Origin: Anodontia alba
Lineage: Eukaryota > Mollusca > Bivalvia > Lucinida > Lucinidae
DNA: 64,000 nt
NCBI GenBank assembly: GCA_964016985.1
Contig: OZ024828.1
Coordinates: 13,415,742-13,479,741, forward strand
Direction: 5' to 3'
Shown: piece by piece, positions 1 to 11,266 of the stretch
How the letters are laid out: each line of letters begins with the position of its first letter
Position numbering within the stretch: the first letter of the stretch is position 1
Made by a program: the position numbers and the translations under genes
Notes under the pieces: generated by a model
The model's database searches: none
The model's input: the letters and a program-made list of their open reading frames with translations, nothing else
Told to the model about the DNA's origin: nothing

Positions 1-154
1 ACTCCCCCCTCATATTATATATTGGTAGATTCAAATTTCAATTTAAAGTATGTCATGCTGTGCGATTCAGATATTCCCAGACAAAAACGGCTGGGCCTGC
101 ACTGTTTTCCAGTTAACCTTTGCCGGGGTCTTCAGAGTAAAGTGAAGTTAGTTA
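1..154. other. No recognised feature; ends in SINE target site
   Basis: AT-rich sequence with no coding signal. Positions 143-154 (TGAAGTTAGTTA) are the left target-site copy of the retroposon that follows. Confidence 0.6.
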
Positions 155-442
155 TTGATTGTGTTGGGGTTTAACGACACGTCAACCCTTGAGGGTCATT
201 TTGTGTCGTCTCCAAGAGAAAGGGAGAAAAGAGATAGAAGAGAGAGTAGAGGAGATGAAAGAGAGGGACAGGGAAAAAAGAGGAACAGGAATGAAAGTGA
301 AGAAACAGAAGAAATAAAAACATTCCCCCTCTACCCTTACCCACTACAAGGATAGCAGGCCTTGCCCAACTGTAAGCCAATATCAGTTGGACGCCCTAGT
401 GATGTAAGATACACAGCACCTTCGCACCACCCGACCACCCCC
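155..442 (-). mobile_element. SINE-like retroposon family 5, copy 1
   Basis: A 288 bp unit flanked by the 12 bp duplication TGAAGTTAGTTA (143-154 and 443-454). About 97% identical by eye to the copy at 12834-13121, which has a different TSD, so both are real insertions. In the minus orientation it ends ...CCAACACAATCAA, the same tail type as the tRNA-derived SINEs here. A purine-rich block (GAGAAAGGGAGAAAAGAGA type) fills the middle. No clear tRNA head is seen. Confidence 0.8.
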
Positions 443-543
443 TGAAGTTAGTTAAGAATCAAAAACGCTATGTTAACAAGACACGTTTACGTTTATACAT
501 ATATATATATATATATTTGTTTACTCAAAGGCAATAAAAAGTA

Positions 544-904
544 CAGTCGACTCTCGTTATCTCGAATTCCAAGGGACTCTCTGACATACTTCGAGATATC
601 CATACCGCGACATATCAGATTTGCAGAATTGAGGATAAAATAATTCGAACAACCACATTTAACAAATAATTGGACCCTTGAAGTTAGAAATATATTGAAA
701 ATATTGTGGAAAAGAGGAGAAATTGCTCCTTGGGGGCAATATATTTTGGAAAAGAGGAGAAATTGCTCCTTGGGAGCAATTTCTCCTCTTTTCCACAATA
801 TTTTACCTGTTGTTAGATTTTCATGTTTAGGCAGGGACCAGATTTTCACTTCAGGATAAGCGGTTATTCGAGTTAAGCGAGGTCAAGATAACGAGAGTCA
901 ACTG
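544..904. mobile_element. pogo-like miniature TIR element
   Basis: The left end CAGTCGACTCTCGTTATCTC and the right end (read in reverse complement) CAGTTGACTCTCGTTATCTT form terminal inverted repeats. A TA duplication lies at 542-543 and 905-906. CAGTxGACTCTCGTTA ends with TA targets are typical of pogo/Tigger-type Tc1-mariner elements. At 361 bp with no transposase, it is non-autonomous. Confidence 0.75.
698..804. repeat. Foldback with tandem duplication inside the pogo-like element
   Basis: A segment with GGAAAAGAGGAGAAATTGCT occurs twice in direct orientation (about 50 bp apart) and once inverted, ending CCACAATATTTT. The outer pair forms a near-perfect hairpin around CTTGGGAG. Confidence 0.75.
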
Positions 905-1927
905 TATACAGTTTCGAGTTTTGAGTACCGGCTGCCGGCTAGAGTTGTACTTTTTTCGTTAAATTGTTTGTTTTCATGGTCGTGTTTGTCAAACATCCGT
1001 CTTTGAAAATCGAAAAGGTAATTCTTTCGCAATCATAAATTATGGAGTTATGAGCCCTTTATTGAAAACAGCATTTCCAGTCATAACTCGCTTTGTTAAA
1101 ACAAATGTCATTTTACTTTTTATGAATGTCTTGCAAAATGTCTGAGTAAAACCACAACGTTATTTAATTCTAAATTCCCATCAGATGACGTCAAGCTGAA
1201 TTTGGATTTCTTCTGTCTCAAATTATCTCCCTTTAAAATATAGGGAATTTAAAGTCTCTGTCTGAAGTGGCGTTGGTCGTTTTGACTTGAATTTTTCGAA
1301 AAAGTGTTGCTTGCTTTAATCTCCTTATATTACATACAGATGGAATCTCCTAAGACCGTTTATTTAAAAGAACAATGTCAAAGTTCTATAGAAATTCAGT
1401 GCATTCCGTCAGAAGAGGAACAAAAATGTCAAAAACGCCATGTCCTTGGTATAGAAATTTGCAGTGTACTCTGCTATGCATTTGAAGCTGAAACATGTCC
1501 TTACAACATTTTTATCCTTCTATCGACTGAATCCAATACAACTGCATAAATGTAAGTTGCTTTGTCCAAAATACACTTTTAAAGGGAAGCTACTCATACG
1601 CAAGTTTAGACCTCTTATTCGTTTCCGTGAATGTCAATTTCTTGCTCTTTGATAGAATTTTCTGGAAATCGTTACAATTTATAAGTAAATAATTGTTCTT
1701 AACGATGATATCAACGATTTATGTACATATGTAAAAATCCGGAGACATTTAAAAATAATGTAGTTACCTGTATACTTATTTTTGCATTAATATATATTGA
1801 GTTAATCATCAACAGTGCAAGGATATGTTTACCCGAGGCCTTTCGGCTCTCGCCTTCTCTGGAGGTTTTCTATTTTGTATTTACTTAAGAGATATATAAA
1901 AAAAATGTAACTTTTCAAACAAAAGTT
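905..1927. other. No recognised gene
   Basis: AT-rich DNA. Open frames at 1304-1549 and 1464-1652 overlap each other, have no recognisable motif and no supporting splice pattern, and are probably chance. Confidence 0.5.
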
Positions 1928-1941
1928 ATAAGAGTTGAAAT

Positions 1942-2082
1942 TGTTTGTGTTGAGGTTTTACGGCCCAGTCAACCCAATGGGGTCATGTCGAGCGCGGTCA
2001 GTTTACCTAACCACACGTTTACTGGGCAGGCTTAGTCCTCTAAGCGGTTAACCAGTATTGTGCACATTCTTTCGCCAGAAAC
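1942..2082 (-). mobile_element. SINE-1, 5'-truncated
   Basis: The 3' part of the SINE-1 family (TTGTGTTGAGGTTTTACGGC at its tail when read on plus), flanked by ATAAGAGTTGAAAT at 1928-1941 and 2083-2096. It lacks the tRNA head, as expected from incomplete reverse transcription. Confidence 0.85.
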
Positions 2083-2225
2083 ATAAGAGTTGAAATAGCT
2101 GGAAAACAGATTATGCTATTTTCGGGCCCAATGTTATATAATCGCAGCATAAGTAGTGCCCATTTGCCATAAGGATTGGCGAGAAACCCTCAGTATGATG
2201 TATACCCGTTCAGTTTTCAGTTTAG

Positions 2226-3420
2226 TTTTTGGATTTTTAACGCTGCCAGGCAACTGAGACACAGAGGCAGCGCCAGATAAATCTGGATTAGTTTACTGGA
2301 CTACTGGGTTGGCTTGAAACGGTGCCTAGTTATAATTCATAACTAGGTCACCTCGCCCAGACTCGGAGTACGTGCACGTCCAGACCTCGTGCGTGTCCAG
2401 ACCTCGTGCGAGAGTCTGTAAGTTGCAGAATTTTGACGATCGGTCGAAAAGTTTGAGCTTTTAATCTCGTACCTAATGCATGTCAATTCCGACTGCATAA
2501 TGCATTTGGCACTCAGCTCGAGTCGTGCGAAAGTTTCAGACACTGGCCACATGTCGGTCGTCGCCGGAAACGTTGCAGGATAGGTGTCCTCACCCAGGGG
2601 TCGAGCGGGTGTCCTCACCCTGGAGCCTGTTGGGTGTCCTCATCCAGGTCCGCCTCTAGCTGTCTTCTCTAGCCAATCTGTGGAACGGAACCTTGCCCAC
2701 TGGATCGTTGCAGGATCGTTCCAGGAACCCAAACCACGAGATGATGTTGGATTGTGGTCGACATGTTGTTATTTTCTTCTCAATAGCGGTGTAGAAGTCT
2801 TCCACGTAGTACTATTTGAGGTTGCATCCAGGTGTTTGCCCATGGCTGGTGGAGAAAGAAGGCTGGAAGGTCAATATTGAAGTCTTCATCTTCCTTCTGG
2901 AGTCGCTGAGCTTTGATGACTACCGCATTCTTCTTTCTAATCTGGATGCAGAGAGCGTCTTGTAGATCGTATCTCTCGTGGATAGGGTAAGGCTCTTTGT
3001 AGTGGTCATAGAAGAAATACTTCGGAGGCTCATCGTCGGCTGGAGGAGGTGATTCTTCTCTCGTCTTCTTCGCTGGCGGGCTGTCAGGAGATGAAGGTGG
3101 TGTTCGTGGTCTTCTGATGATTGGTGATGGCTGTTTGATGACTGTCTTCTGCGTGCGGTCGTGCTTGATGTAAGTTCTTGTGGTGGCTGGAATGGTCTGC
3201 GTAGATGGTGGTGTGACAAGACGTTGGTTCTCGGCGAGCTTGCATCTGTCTTGTCGGTGGTCGTCGAGCTGGAGCGGGCTGGCGAGGCCACTCGCCAACA
3301 GGGGGTGTAGGCCGCCTCCTACTTTCAGCCCCCTTCTTGTCGAGACGTTGGTTGGTTGTCTTACGGAAAGTCACTTCTATCTTGACGTGACCTTTCCCGT
3401 CCGCCATTCTCCATAATGGG
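2226..3420 (-). mobile_element. Repeat element with proline-rich reading frame (R family)
   Basis: Positions 2226-2570 match the ends of two other repeats (14501 and 21373) and, inverted, 27581-27710. The GC-rich interior carries minus-strand open frames. One begins at 3407 (MADGKGHVKIEVTFRKTT) and overlaps a 172-codon frame at 3298-2780, rich in Pro, Lys and Thr, with SSPDSPPAKKTREESPPP and ending in acidic QKEDEDFNIDLPAFF. Two overlapping frames suggest one protein broken by a frameshift, or a spliced protein. The segment AVVIKAQRLQ...NIDLP resembles AVIVKAYRQQ...NLDLP in 24433-25016, so both are probably remnants of the same unknown family. No conserved domain is recognised. Confidence 0.4.
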
Positions 3421-4719
3421 GACCCATCGATAGGCTAAATCAGACATGGTTGGTTGGTTATTCAGTCGATGTTTACACCTCGGAGTACGAAGGTGGAATG
3501 ATGAGGGACGTATACCCCTTTCGGTTTAAGATTTATGGCGCATCGTATACATTGCGTATATGGGGCAAAGGGGGTTCGACAGAGAAGTTAAGCTTTTTAA
3601 TTTTTGTACGTTGTGTGTATGTTGATAGGAAGTTTATTTTTTGTTTGTTTTCTTTTTTTATACTCTATGTTAACTTTTGTTTGAAATTTCACTTTTTTCA
3701 TTTCCTTTTTTATATATCTCTATGTAAATATAGAATAGAAAGCCTCTGAAGATGGAGAAAGCCGAAAATTCGCAGGTAAACAAATTAATTGCACTGTTAA
3801 TGAATAACTCTCAATATGCAGTTTAACCCCCATCATTTCAGCATCCTTTCTGGATCCAGTGCTACTAAAAAGATGTTTTGATAATTTTTTGTATTTCGAA
3901 GTATGCTGAACGAACACAAACATACATGCACCAAAATTTCCTTAGTGCCGCGATGGACCTCAGAAGGACAGATATAAAACAGCAAAGTTAACTGATTTAC
4001 TTTTGTTTTCGAATATGTCAACATTACATGTAAACAAGAAGGAAAACGAATGCGTTTGAATGATATAACCTGCAGAGAAACTTATCGGGGGAAAACAATC
4101 AAATAACTGCAATATTCATAAATCATTTACAGTCTCACAATTAATTGTCATAATTAATTGTCTATAAGAATGTTCCGGGCAATATTGTAAGCCAGCGTTC
4201 AGTTACCAGGGGCGCAACTCGCAACAGTAATATGACTGGTTTACCTTTGATAGCGCGCAAGGAAATTCCTATGCTTAAGTACCTTAGATAAAGCACGGCT
4301 CGAAATGTAAAGACAAACAAGAAACAACACGAGCAGGGGTGTTATCTAGGAAGCGGGTTAACATACATGCATACACCAAAAATACCTTGATCAACGAAAC
4401 CAAACCGCGCGTTAGACGTACCCACCAGTTGTTCACGATATGAACCCCACAACCTGTAACAGTAATTCATAGCCGCGTTACTCCTGTCGCTGTGCCGTCA
4501 ATGTGCTATGTGAAGCGGGTTATCTGTATAACCTGGATTGGGCTTTGTGCTGGAGCACTGATAAATAGTGCAGAACCAGACCAGACGCCAAATAACGTGA
4601 CGTCTGATAAGGGTCTGCACTGTTTTCTTAAATTCATGAAGTAAAGGGTTTAATGAAACGGACTTAAGCCCCGTTCAGGACCATTTTCCCAGCCTGCACT
4701 ATAGAGAAATCGACCCACC

Positions 4720-4721
<2 letters not shown>
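3421..4721. other. No recognised gene
   Basis: AT-rich sequence. Short frames at 3450-3749 (plus) and 3720-4024 (minus) are not supported by motifs. Near 4590-4635, a GACGTCTGATAAGGGTCTGC segment resembles the dispersed GGTCTACACTG repeat seen at 17250, 20770 and 51500. Confidence 0.45.

Positions 4722-4779
<58 letters not shown>
4722..4779. repeat. (TA)n microsatellite
   Basis: About 29 perfect TA dinucleotides. Confidence 0.97.
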
Positions 4780-4782
<3 letters not shown>

Positions 4783-4952
4783 AAGTATACCGAATGAACA
4801 CGAACATTTTATTAGTTTGCTATCGTTAGTTGTCTCGTTTACGTAAACAATTTATTGTTACTATTCTCCTACACGTGTAACGGTAGAGGTATATAGTGCA
4901 TATCACAAATGTAACGCCTTTTTCCATCGACTAGAAACGCTACATAATAAAA

Positions 4953-5094
4953 CAATTATTGACGATTGAGGTATTGGATATGACGTGATATCCGCCACTG
5001 AATACCAATATTGACCTCGGTTATCGTCTCGGTCAATATTGGTATTCTCAGGTGGATATCACGTCATATCCAATACCTCACCAGACAATAATTG
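4953..5094. repeat. Foldback element
   Basis: Arms of about 63 bp (GAGGTATTGGATATGACGTG core) invert around a loop of about 14 bp, giving a near-perfect hairpin bounded by CAATTATTG. It is probably a non-autonomous palindromic DNA element. Confidence 0.85.
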
Positions 5095-5119
5095 TATGGT
5101 AATACTAAGCATTATATAC

Positions 5120-5164
5120 TATACTACTACTACTACTAATAATAATAATAATAATAATAATAAA
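5120..5164 (+). repeat. (ACT)n/(AAT)n microsatellite
   Basis: ACT units followed by about nine AAT units. Confidence 0.9.
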
Positions 5165-5310
5165 TGCGTTGTCTTATTTAACAATTTTACTTTCTTTCTA
5201 TATCTCGAACATATTCGTAAGCCTTATAGCGCTTCCTCATTGTAGCACTGTCTTGGTTTATTAACTTGCACTGCCATGATAATGATAATAGCGATGATAA
5301 TAGCCTTTTG

Positions 5311-5363
5311 CAAATAGCGTAGATCCAGATGAGACTGCTCATAATGAGGATCTACGCTGTTTG
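5311..5363. repeat. GTAGATCCAGATGAGAC short foldback
   Basis: The left arm CAAATAGCGTAGATCCAGAT and right arm ATGAGGATCTACGCTGTTTG are inverted. It belongs to the same small family as 45455-45532, 49744-49799 and 50028-50090. Confidence 0.75.
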
Positions 5364-5503
5364 ACATTCAGTCTTGCAACTTTACATATAAACTTATTTC
5401 TAGTTATTAGTTTGTTAGAAAAGCAAAGCAGACGACAAATGTCGTTTGAAATTTGGAACCGAAAGAGTTAAGATGCCAAATGCACCCCACTCTTACACCA
5501 GAT

Positions 5504-5776
5504 GCCGGCCTCGTCGGCTCAGATGGATGCGCGTGCGACTGGAGACCTGGAGTCGCGGGTTCAACCCCCGCCGAGGTTGACAACATTCTTTCGTGGAGAT
5601 TGATCATGAAATGTTTTCTACGGTCATTCTCTCCCTTCCGCTGATTCAAGAAGGGCAGTTGTCAGTTTCTGGTTAATACTGGTTAACAGCTTAGAGGACT
5701 AAGCCTGACAGTAAAAGTGTGGTTAGGTAAATTGACCGCGCTCGACTGAACCCATTGGGTTGACTGGGCCGTAAAA
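5504..5776 (+). mobile_element. SINE-1, near full length
   Basis: The tRNA-like head GCCGGCCTCGTCGGCTCAGA carries an A box (GGCTCAGATGG) and a B box (GGGTTCAACCC). The body has the family landmarks CATTCTTTCGTGGAGATTGA and TTAGAGGACTAAGCCTG, and the end is TTGACTGGGCCGTAAAA. The tail after GTAAAA is lost and an internal segment near 5672 is shorter than in the 31786 copy. Confidence 0.85.
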
Positions 5777-6281
5777 TGATATACCATGTGTAAAATTATC
5801 ACTGAAACCGTTATTGTAGCTGAATTGAGAGCTTTTATGACCTAGCATAATTGTTTTAGAAATTGGTTTTATGCGCTCGTAAAATCTTAAAGCACTTACA
5901 AAAACTGTGATAGCATACAGATTTGTCTTTGATATAATTAAGTGCCATGTTTGGTTTTAAATCACTTGCACATACCTATTAGCACTTTTTATTTGACAAA
6001 AACTTTATATAAGCATTCACTTCGCTACAAGCTACTTTTATCCCATGAATTTCTTAGCTGTTAGTTAAGTCTTGTTGTATATATGTATATAAATTTTAGT
6101 TAGAGGACCGCAAGGTAGAATAGTTATTTATAGCTAATTGTGTCATCCTCTTTAAACATTGTTTAAATAAATAAAAATAAAACCTCAACAAAAACAAAAA
6201 CTTACACCAGATAATTTCTAATAGCCTAATAATAAAAACAATTACATTATTGTTATTATTACTATTATTATTATATATTAT

Positions 6282-6320
<39 letters not shown>

Positions 6321-7089
6321 TTAGGCACTGCCTAGAAACGGGCATGGCAATTGCTTAATTTTCAGTTAGCAGAAAGGTGGGGGGGTGTTTTTTTTTTTTT
6401 TTTTTGTTTTTTTTTTTTTGTTGTTGTTGTCGTTGATAATGCACGACAGGGTAACAATCTGTAACGATGCAGACGAAAAAAAAGAATACCAGACTGGCTC
6501 TATTTTTTTATTACGATTCCCGCCGAATGTAACCTTGATTAGCTATTCGTTTCCAATGAGCGTCTCTGTAACGTTGGCAAACATTATTGAAGTAGTCAAG
6601 AATATATAGTTATTTTTAAACGCTTTATGTAGCTTTGAAATTTCTACAACTGCTTCAATTAATGAAATGGAAGTTAAATGAGTGTAGGAAAAATGTGTAT
6701 GAAAATGATTTACAGTATCAAAATTCGACTGATTCTATAGCGTTACGATTATACGCTTTGAGTTATAGTATCTGATATGCTTCTGACGCACTGAGATGAA
6801 AGCGCCAGCTAGTGAATCATTCAAAATTATTCGTCAGTTTTTATCATCTTTGCATTTTTTATTGAAAATAATGTGTTTATATTTCTTGCTATTTAAAAAC
6901 ATCTTTAAAGATTCATGAAAAGAAAAATATCATTTTAAGAAAATAAGTTTCTCGCAAGTTTTCAATTCGTGAGATTGATAACTTTGGCACGGATCAGCTG
7001 AGAGACATGCGCAGGATACAGTGGCTAGTTTCATGCGTGTTAACTATAGGCCTGCAGGCCAACGTTGCCAGCGTCGTTCGCCATGCCCG
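5777..7089. other. No gene; AT-rich with microsatellites
   Basis: Holds an (ATT)n tract at about 6284-6318, a T-rich tract at 6387-6430, and otherwise low-complexity AT-rich DNA without a convincing coding frame. Confidence 0.5.
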
Positions 7090-7119
7090 TATTATTATTA
7101 TTATTATTATAATTATTAT
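7090..7119 (+). repeat. (ATT)n microsatellite
   Basis: About ten ATT units, next to the left boundary of the composite region. Confidence 0.9.
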
Positions 7120-7319
7120 AAAACGTGAAACGATAATACCCCGCCATAATTGTGTCGTGGGCAGACAACTCTTAAGGATACTCTGCCGACTGCCTAAATA
7201 TGGCGGAGGAATATGCACCCTCTACACGTTATCATAAAATATCAACAAAAATCACAAACGAAATGTATGTCTCACAAATTGAATTGATAACTTAAATGTC
7301 AAGGCATATCAAGTGGTTA

Positions 7320-7480
7320 TTAATGTTCTGCGCAAAGTAAGAAACGGTAAAATTCCGGAATTGTCCTGGGCAAAGTAAGAATTCTCACTTTACCGGGCGA
7401 AGTAGGAATTCTTACTTTGCGCAAGACAATTCCGGAATTGCTCCTGCGCAAAGTAGGAATCGGGACAAAGTGAGAATATT
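7320..7480. repeat. Foldback with GCAAAGTAAGAATTC repeats
   Basis: GCAAAGTAAGAATTC-like words occur four or five times in both orientations, and ATTCCGGAATTG words flank the centre, so most of the segment folds back on itself. Confidence 0.7.
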
Positions 7481-7910
7481 TATCGTTGTACATTTATTTG
7501 TAATTAGTTTTTCTTATGGCAGCAAATCATACTTTTGTAAACTTTTTTCACATTTGAAAATATAATAAAAGGATCAGATCAAATTTTTCCTTTCATACTG
7601 GCTTCCTTTCAAGGATTTCCATTCTCCTGCATTTTTAGTGTGTGTGCGTGTGTGCGTGCGTGCGTGCGTGTGTGTGTTAATGATTGATAGAGTTGCCAAC
7701 CGGTCCACAATTGTGAAATGATAGACTCAAATCAGTGTCATCTGACGTTCTTGTTCTTTCGAAATTCTTTAATGGCATAGGTCAACAATTAAAGCAAAAT
7801 AAAGCATTAATATTGTCCTTTGACGTATGCCAATATCTATCTATCTATCTATGTCAGTCCGTCCGCCCGTCCGACCGTACGCCGACCCACCCACTCACCC
7901 AAGCATCCAC

Positions 7911-7912
7911 TC

Positions 7913-7957
<45 letters not shown>

Positions 7958-7958
7958 A
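7911..7958 (+). repeat. (ATCT)n microsatellite
   Basis: About twelve tetranucleotide units; three more lie at 7832-7852. The open frames across it (YLSIYLSI) are low-complexity artefacts. Confidence 0.95.
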
Positions 7959-8340
7959 GCGAGAAAGAAAGAAGAAATGAAAGAAAGCAAAGAAACTTAT
8001 TTCGTTACATTCTGTTTCTAGAATTATGGGTGTTGCCTGTGAGGAAGAATTCGAAATTTTAGGGGCGTTGTCAGTTGGTAGAAGGATGCGTAATATTTTA
8101 TGAATTCATGAAAAAAGGGAACTTTTTGGTCACGAATTTGCACAAGTTAGAAAGTTAGTTTTTTTCTTACTTATAAAATGCATTTTTATGTCCTGATAAC
8201 AATTTGATATGCATTGATATTTCAATTATCAGTTGAATTTGTGAGACACGAATTTCGTTTGTCATTTTTGTTGATATTTTATGATGACGTGTAGCGGTGG
8301 CAAATTCCTCCGCCATGTTTGGGCTGCCAGCAGATTATCC

Positions 8341-8917
8341 AAAATGATGACTCGCACAGGTGGCGAATTCTACCGCCATGTTTGGGCAGCCGGCAGATTA
8401 TCCTTAATTGACGAAATTTGTCGATGAGCAATTCCAAAGCAGATCTCCATAATATCAATGCACACATTAAATGGTGAAAATCCATTGAGATTTACTCAAG
8501 TTATTGTCCTGAAAGTAAAATACGGATGTGTTGGTTTAAACATATTTTATTATCCAAATATTACATAACACTATACATTGTAGCACATAAGAAATAGGAT
8601 CAGAACGGATGTGTTGTTGGCCTGTAAAAAATAGACGAAATTATACTATTAGCAATCCCAAATTAGATACCAACAATACCATTGCACACACTAAGCTTGG
8701 TGAAAATCCATTGGTATTTAGTAAAGTTATCGCCCAGAAATGAAAATACGAACGTGTCTCGGGCAGATAACTGTCAAAACTTGACAAAATTCGCCTATCA
8801 GCAAACCCAAAGCCGATCTCCACAGTATCAATGCACACACGAAGTTTAGTGAAAATCCATTGATATTTACTAAAGGGGCAGATAACTGTCAGAAATTGAC
8901 GAAATTTGCCCATTAAG
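8341..8917 (-). repeat. Satellite-like units in the composite region
   Basis: Three or four degenerate units of about 145 bp share AATGCACACAC, GTGAAAATCCATTGA and GACGAAATTTG, with CAGATAACTGTCA at the junctions. The word CAATGGATTTTCACTAAACT (reverse complement) resembles the GGATTTTGATGAAACTT core of arrays elsewhere in the window. Confidence 0.6.
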
Positions 8918-8950
8918 GATAATCAGCTGGGTGACCAAACATGGCGGTGG

Positions 8951-8955
<5 letters not shown>

Positions 8956-8981
<26 letters not shown>

Positions 8982-9200
8982 GTGGGGGTGGGGATGGGTT
9001 ACGGCCCTTTCAAGAAGATTTCACTTATATAGAGCCGATCGTTCATCAAAGGGGACGGAAGCCGGGGAAAAACCACCTGACCATCCGCAAGCAGAACTTG
9101 ACTTTCCCACATGTTACCCGAGCGAGGCTCGAACCACAGCGGTGAGATACCTAATGGATTAAAAGTCAACTCTCCTATCCACTAGGCTACGGGGGCCCGC
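8956..9200 (-). mobile_element. SINE-3 (tRNA-derived), copy 1
   Basis: A poly(T) of about 27 bp (poly(A) on minus) leads into GTTACGGCCCTTTCAAGAAG. The tRNA-like head on minus reads GGCCCCCGTAGCCTAGTGGA with B box GGTTCGAGCC. The flanks GGTGGAATTT (8946-8955) and GGCGGAATTT (9206-9215) look like a slightly diverged TSD. It is inserted in an inverted M arm. Confidence 0.85.
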
Positions 9201-9839
9201 CAGTCGGCGGAATTTGCCATCTCTACACGTCATCATAAAATATCAACAAAAGTCATAAATGAAATGCGTATCTCACCAACTGAATGTGTAACTTAAATGT
9301 CAGGGTATATCAAGTGGTTATTATTAGATAAAAATGCATTTTATTAGTATGAAAAAACTTACGTTCTAACTTGCGTAAATTTGAGACAAAACACTTCCTT
9401 TTTCTTTTTCATGAATACATAAAATACTAATGTAATTTTGTTTTACAATGTTTCCATCTAGGGCAGCCGAAAAATAAAATATCCAAATTCATTCAAATAA
9501 AGGCGCACTTTGGCTACCAAGAAGGCTACTCAAACAGTTCTAAATAATGTACATAGACCGTACATATAATGTACTTAGCTGTCCCCCTTGCATGTGCAGA
9601 TAGAAAATAAACCGATATCCATAAGCGGACAAAATTTTAGTTTTGTGTATCAGTTTGGGTACCTACGGACATAGACATATTGTGTTTTTATTTGAAAGTT
9701 TTTGAATACCTGAATTTCCGGCTGCTCTAGACGGAACATTGTAAAACACACTGACGTTAGCATTTATAAATTCATGAATTTGAAAAGGGAACTTTTTGGT
9801 CCCGAATTTGCACAAGTTAGAAGGTTAGTTCTTTTTTTT

Positions 9840-9990
9840 TCTCAGAAGGTTAGTTTTTTTTGTTTTTTTGTTTGTTTGTTGTTTTTTTTTTTGTTGTTGT
9901 TTTTGTGTGTGTGTGTTTTTTTTTTGTGTGTGTTTTTTGTGTTGTTTTTTGTTGGGGGTTTTTTTTTTGTGTTTTTTTTTTTTTTCATAC
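9840..9990 (+). repeat. T/G-rich low-complexity tract
   Basis: Poly(T) with TTG and TG runs. The long hydrophobic-looking open frames here come only from this composition. Confidence 0.9.
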
Positions 9991-10499
9991 ATATAAAAAT
10001 GCATTTTTATCTCTTGATAACCACGTCATATGCCTTGACATTTTCGTTATCAGTTGAATTTGTGAGACACGCATTTCATTTGTTATTTTTGTTGATATTT
10101 TATAATGACGTGTAGAGGTGGCAAATTCCGCCGCCATGTTTGGGCAGCCGGCAGATTATCTGAAGGATAATCTGCCGACTGTCCAAACATGGCGGCAGAA
10201 TTTGCCACTTCTACATTTCATCATAAAATATCAACACAATCACAAATTAAATGCGTGTATCACAAATTCAACTGATAATTTAAATGTCAAGGCATATCAA
10301 GTGATTATTAATAGATAAAAATGCATTTTATAAGTATGAAAAAGCTTACCTTCTCACTTGCGTGAATTTGAGACAAGACATTTCCTTTTTTTTTTTTCTT
10401 TTTTCATGAATTCATGAAATACTAGTATCTTTTTGTTTTACAATCTTCCATCTGGGGCAGCCGGAAAATAAAATATTCAAATTCTTTTAAATAAAGTAG

Positions 10500-10668
<169 letters not shown>

Positions 10669-10717
10669 CGTGCCGCCCTGTACTACTTATAATATATATA
10701 TAATGTACTTAGCTGCC

Positions 10718-10754
10718 CCCCCCCCCCCCACTCCCCCCCCCCCCACCACCCCCC
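10718..10754 (+). repeat. C-rich tract
   Basis: Runs of C broken by single A or AC; in the other N modules the same place reads CTGTCCCCCTTGCA, so the tract has expanded. Confidence 0.85.
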
Positions 10755-11084
10755 TTGCACGTTCACATAGAATACAAACCGATATCCAATCTGTTATATA
10801 CAGGAAAGAACAAGATTTTAGTTTTGTGTACTAGTTTGGGTATCTACGGACATACACATTGTGTTTTCATTTGAAAACTTTTTGATATTTTAATTTCCGG
10901 CTGCTCCAGACTGAACATTGTGAAACAAACTGACATTAGTATTTTATGAATTCATGAAAAAAAAGGGAACCTTTTTGGTTCACGAATCTGCACAAAGTAT
11001 AAGGTTGTTTTGTTTTTTTTTTTGTTTTGTTTTTTTTTGTTTGTTTTTTTTTTTTTGTTTTTTTTTTGTTTATATATACTTATA

Positions 11085-11172
11085 AAACCCAATGGGGTCA
11101 TGTCGAGCGCGGTCAGTTTACCTAACCACACATTTACTGGGCAGGCTTAGTCCTCTAAGCGGTTAACCAGTG
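11085..11172 (-). mobile_element. SINE-1 fragment
   Basis: Matches the 3' part of SINE-1 (GGGGTCATGTCGAGCGCGGT ... TAAGCGGTTAACCAGT). It sits between a plus-strand M arm and an inverted M arm. Both ends are lost and no TSD is visible. Confidence 0.85.
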
Positions 11173-11266
11173 AATAAAATTGTCTTATAAATTCAACTGA
11201 TAACTGAAATGTCAATGCATATCAAGTGGTTATCAAGAGATAAAAATGCATTTTATGAGTATGACT

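Noticed and set aside
9774..10115. A 113-codon membrane protein.
   Set aside because: The hydrophobic run is translated poly(T)/TG low-complexity DNA.
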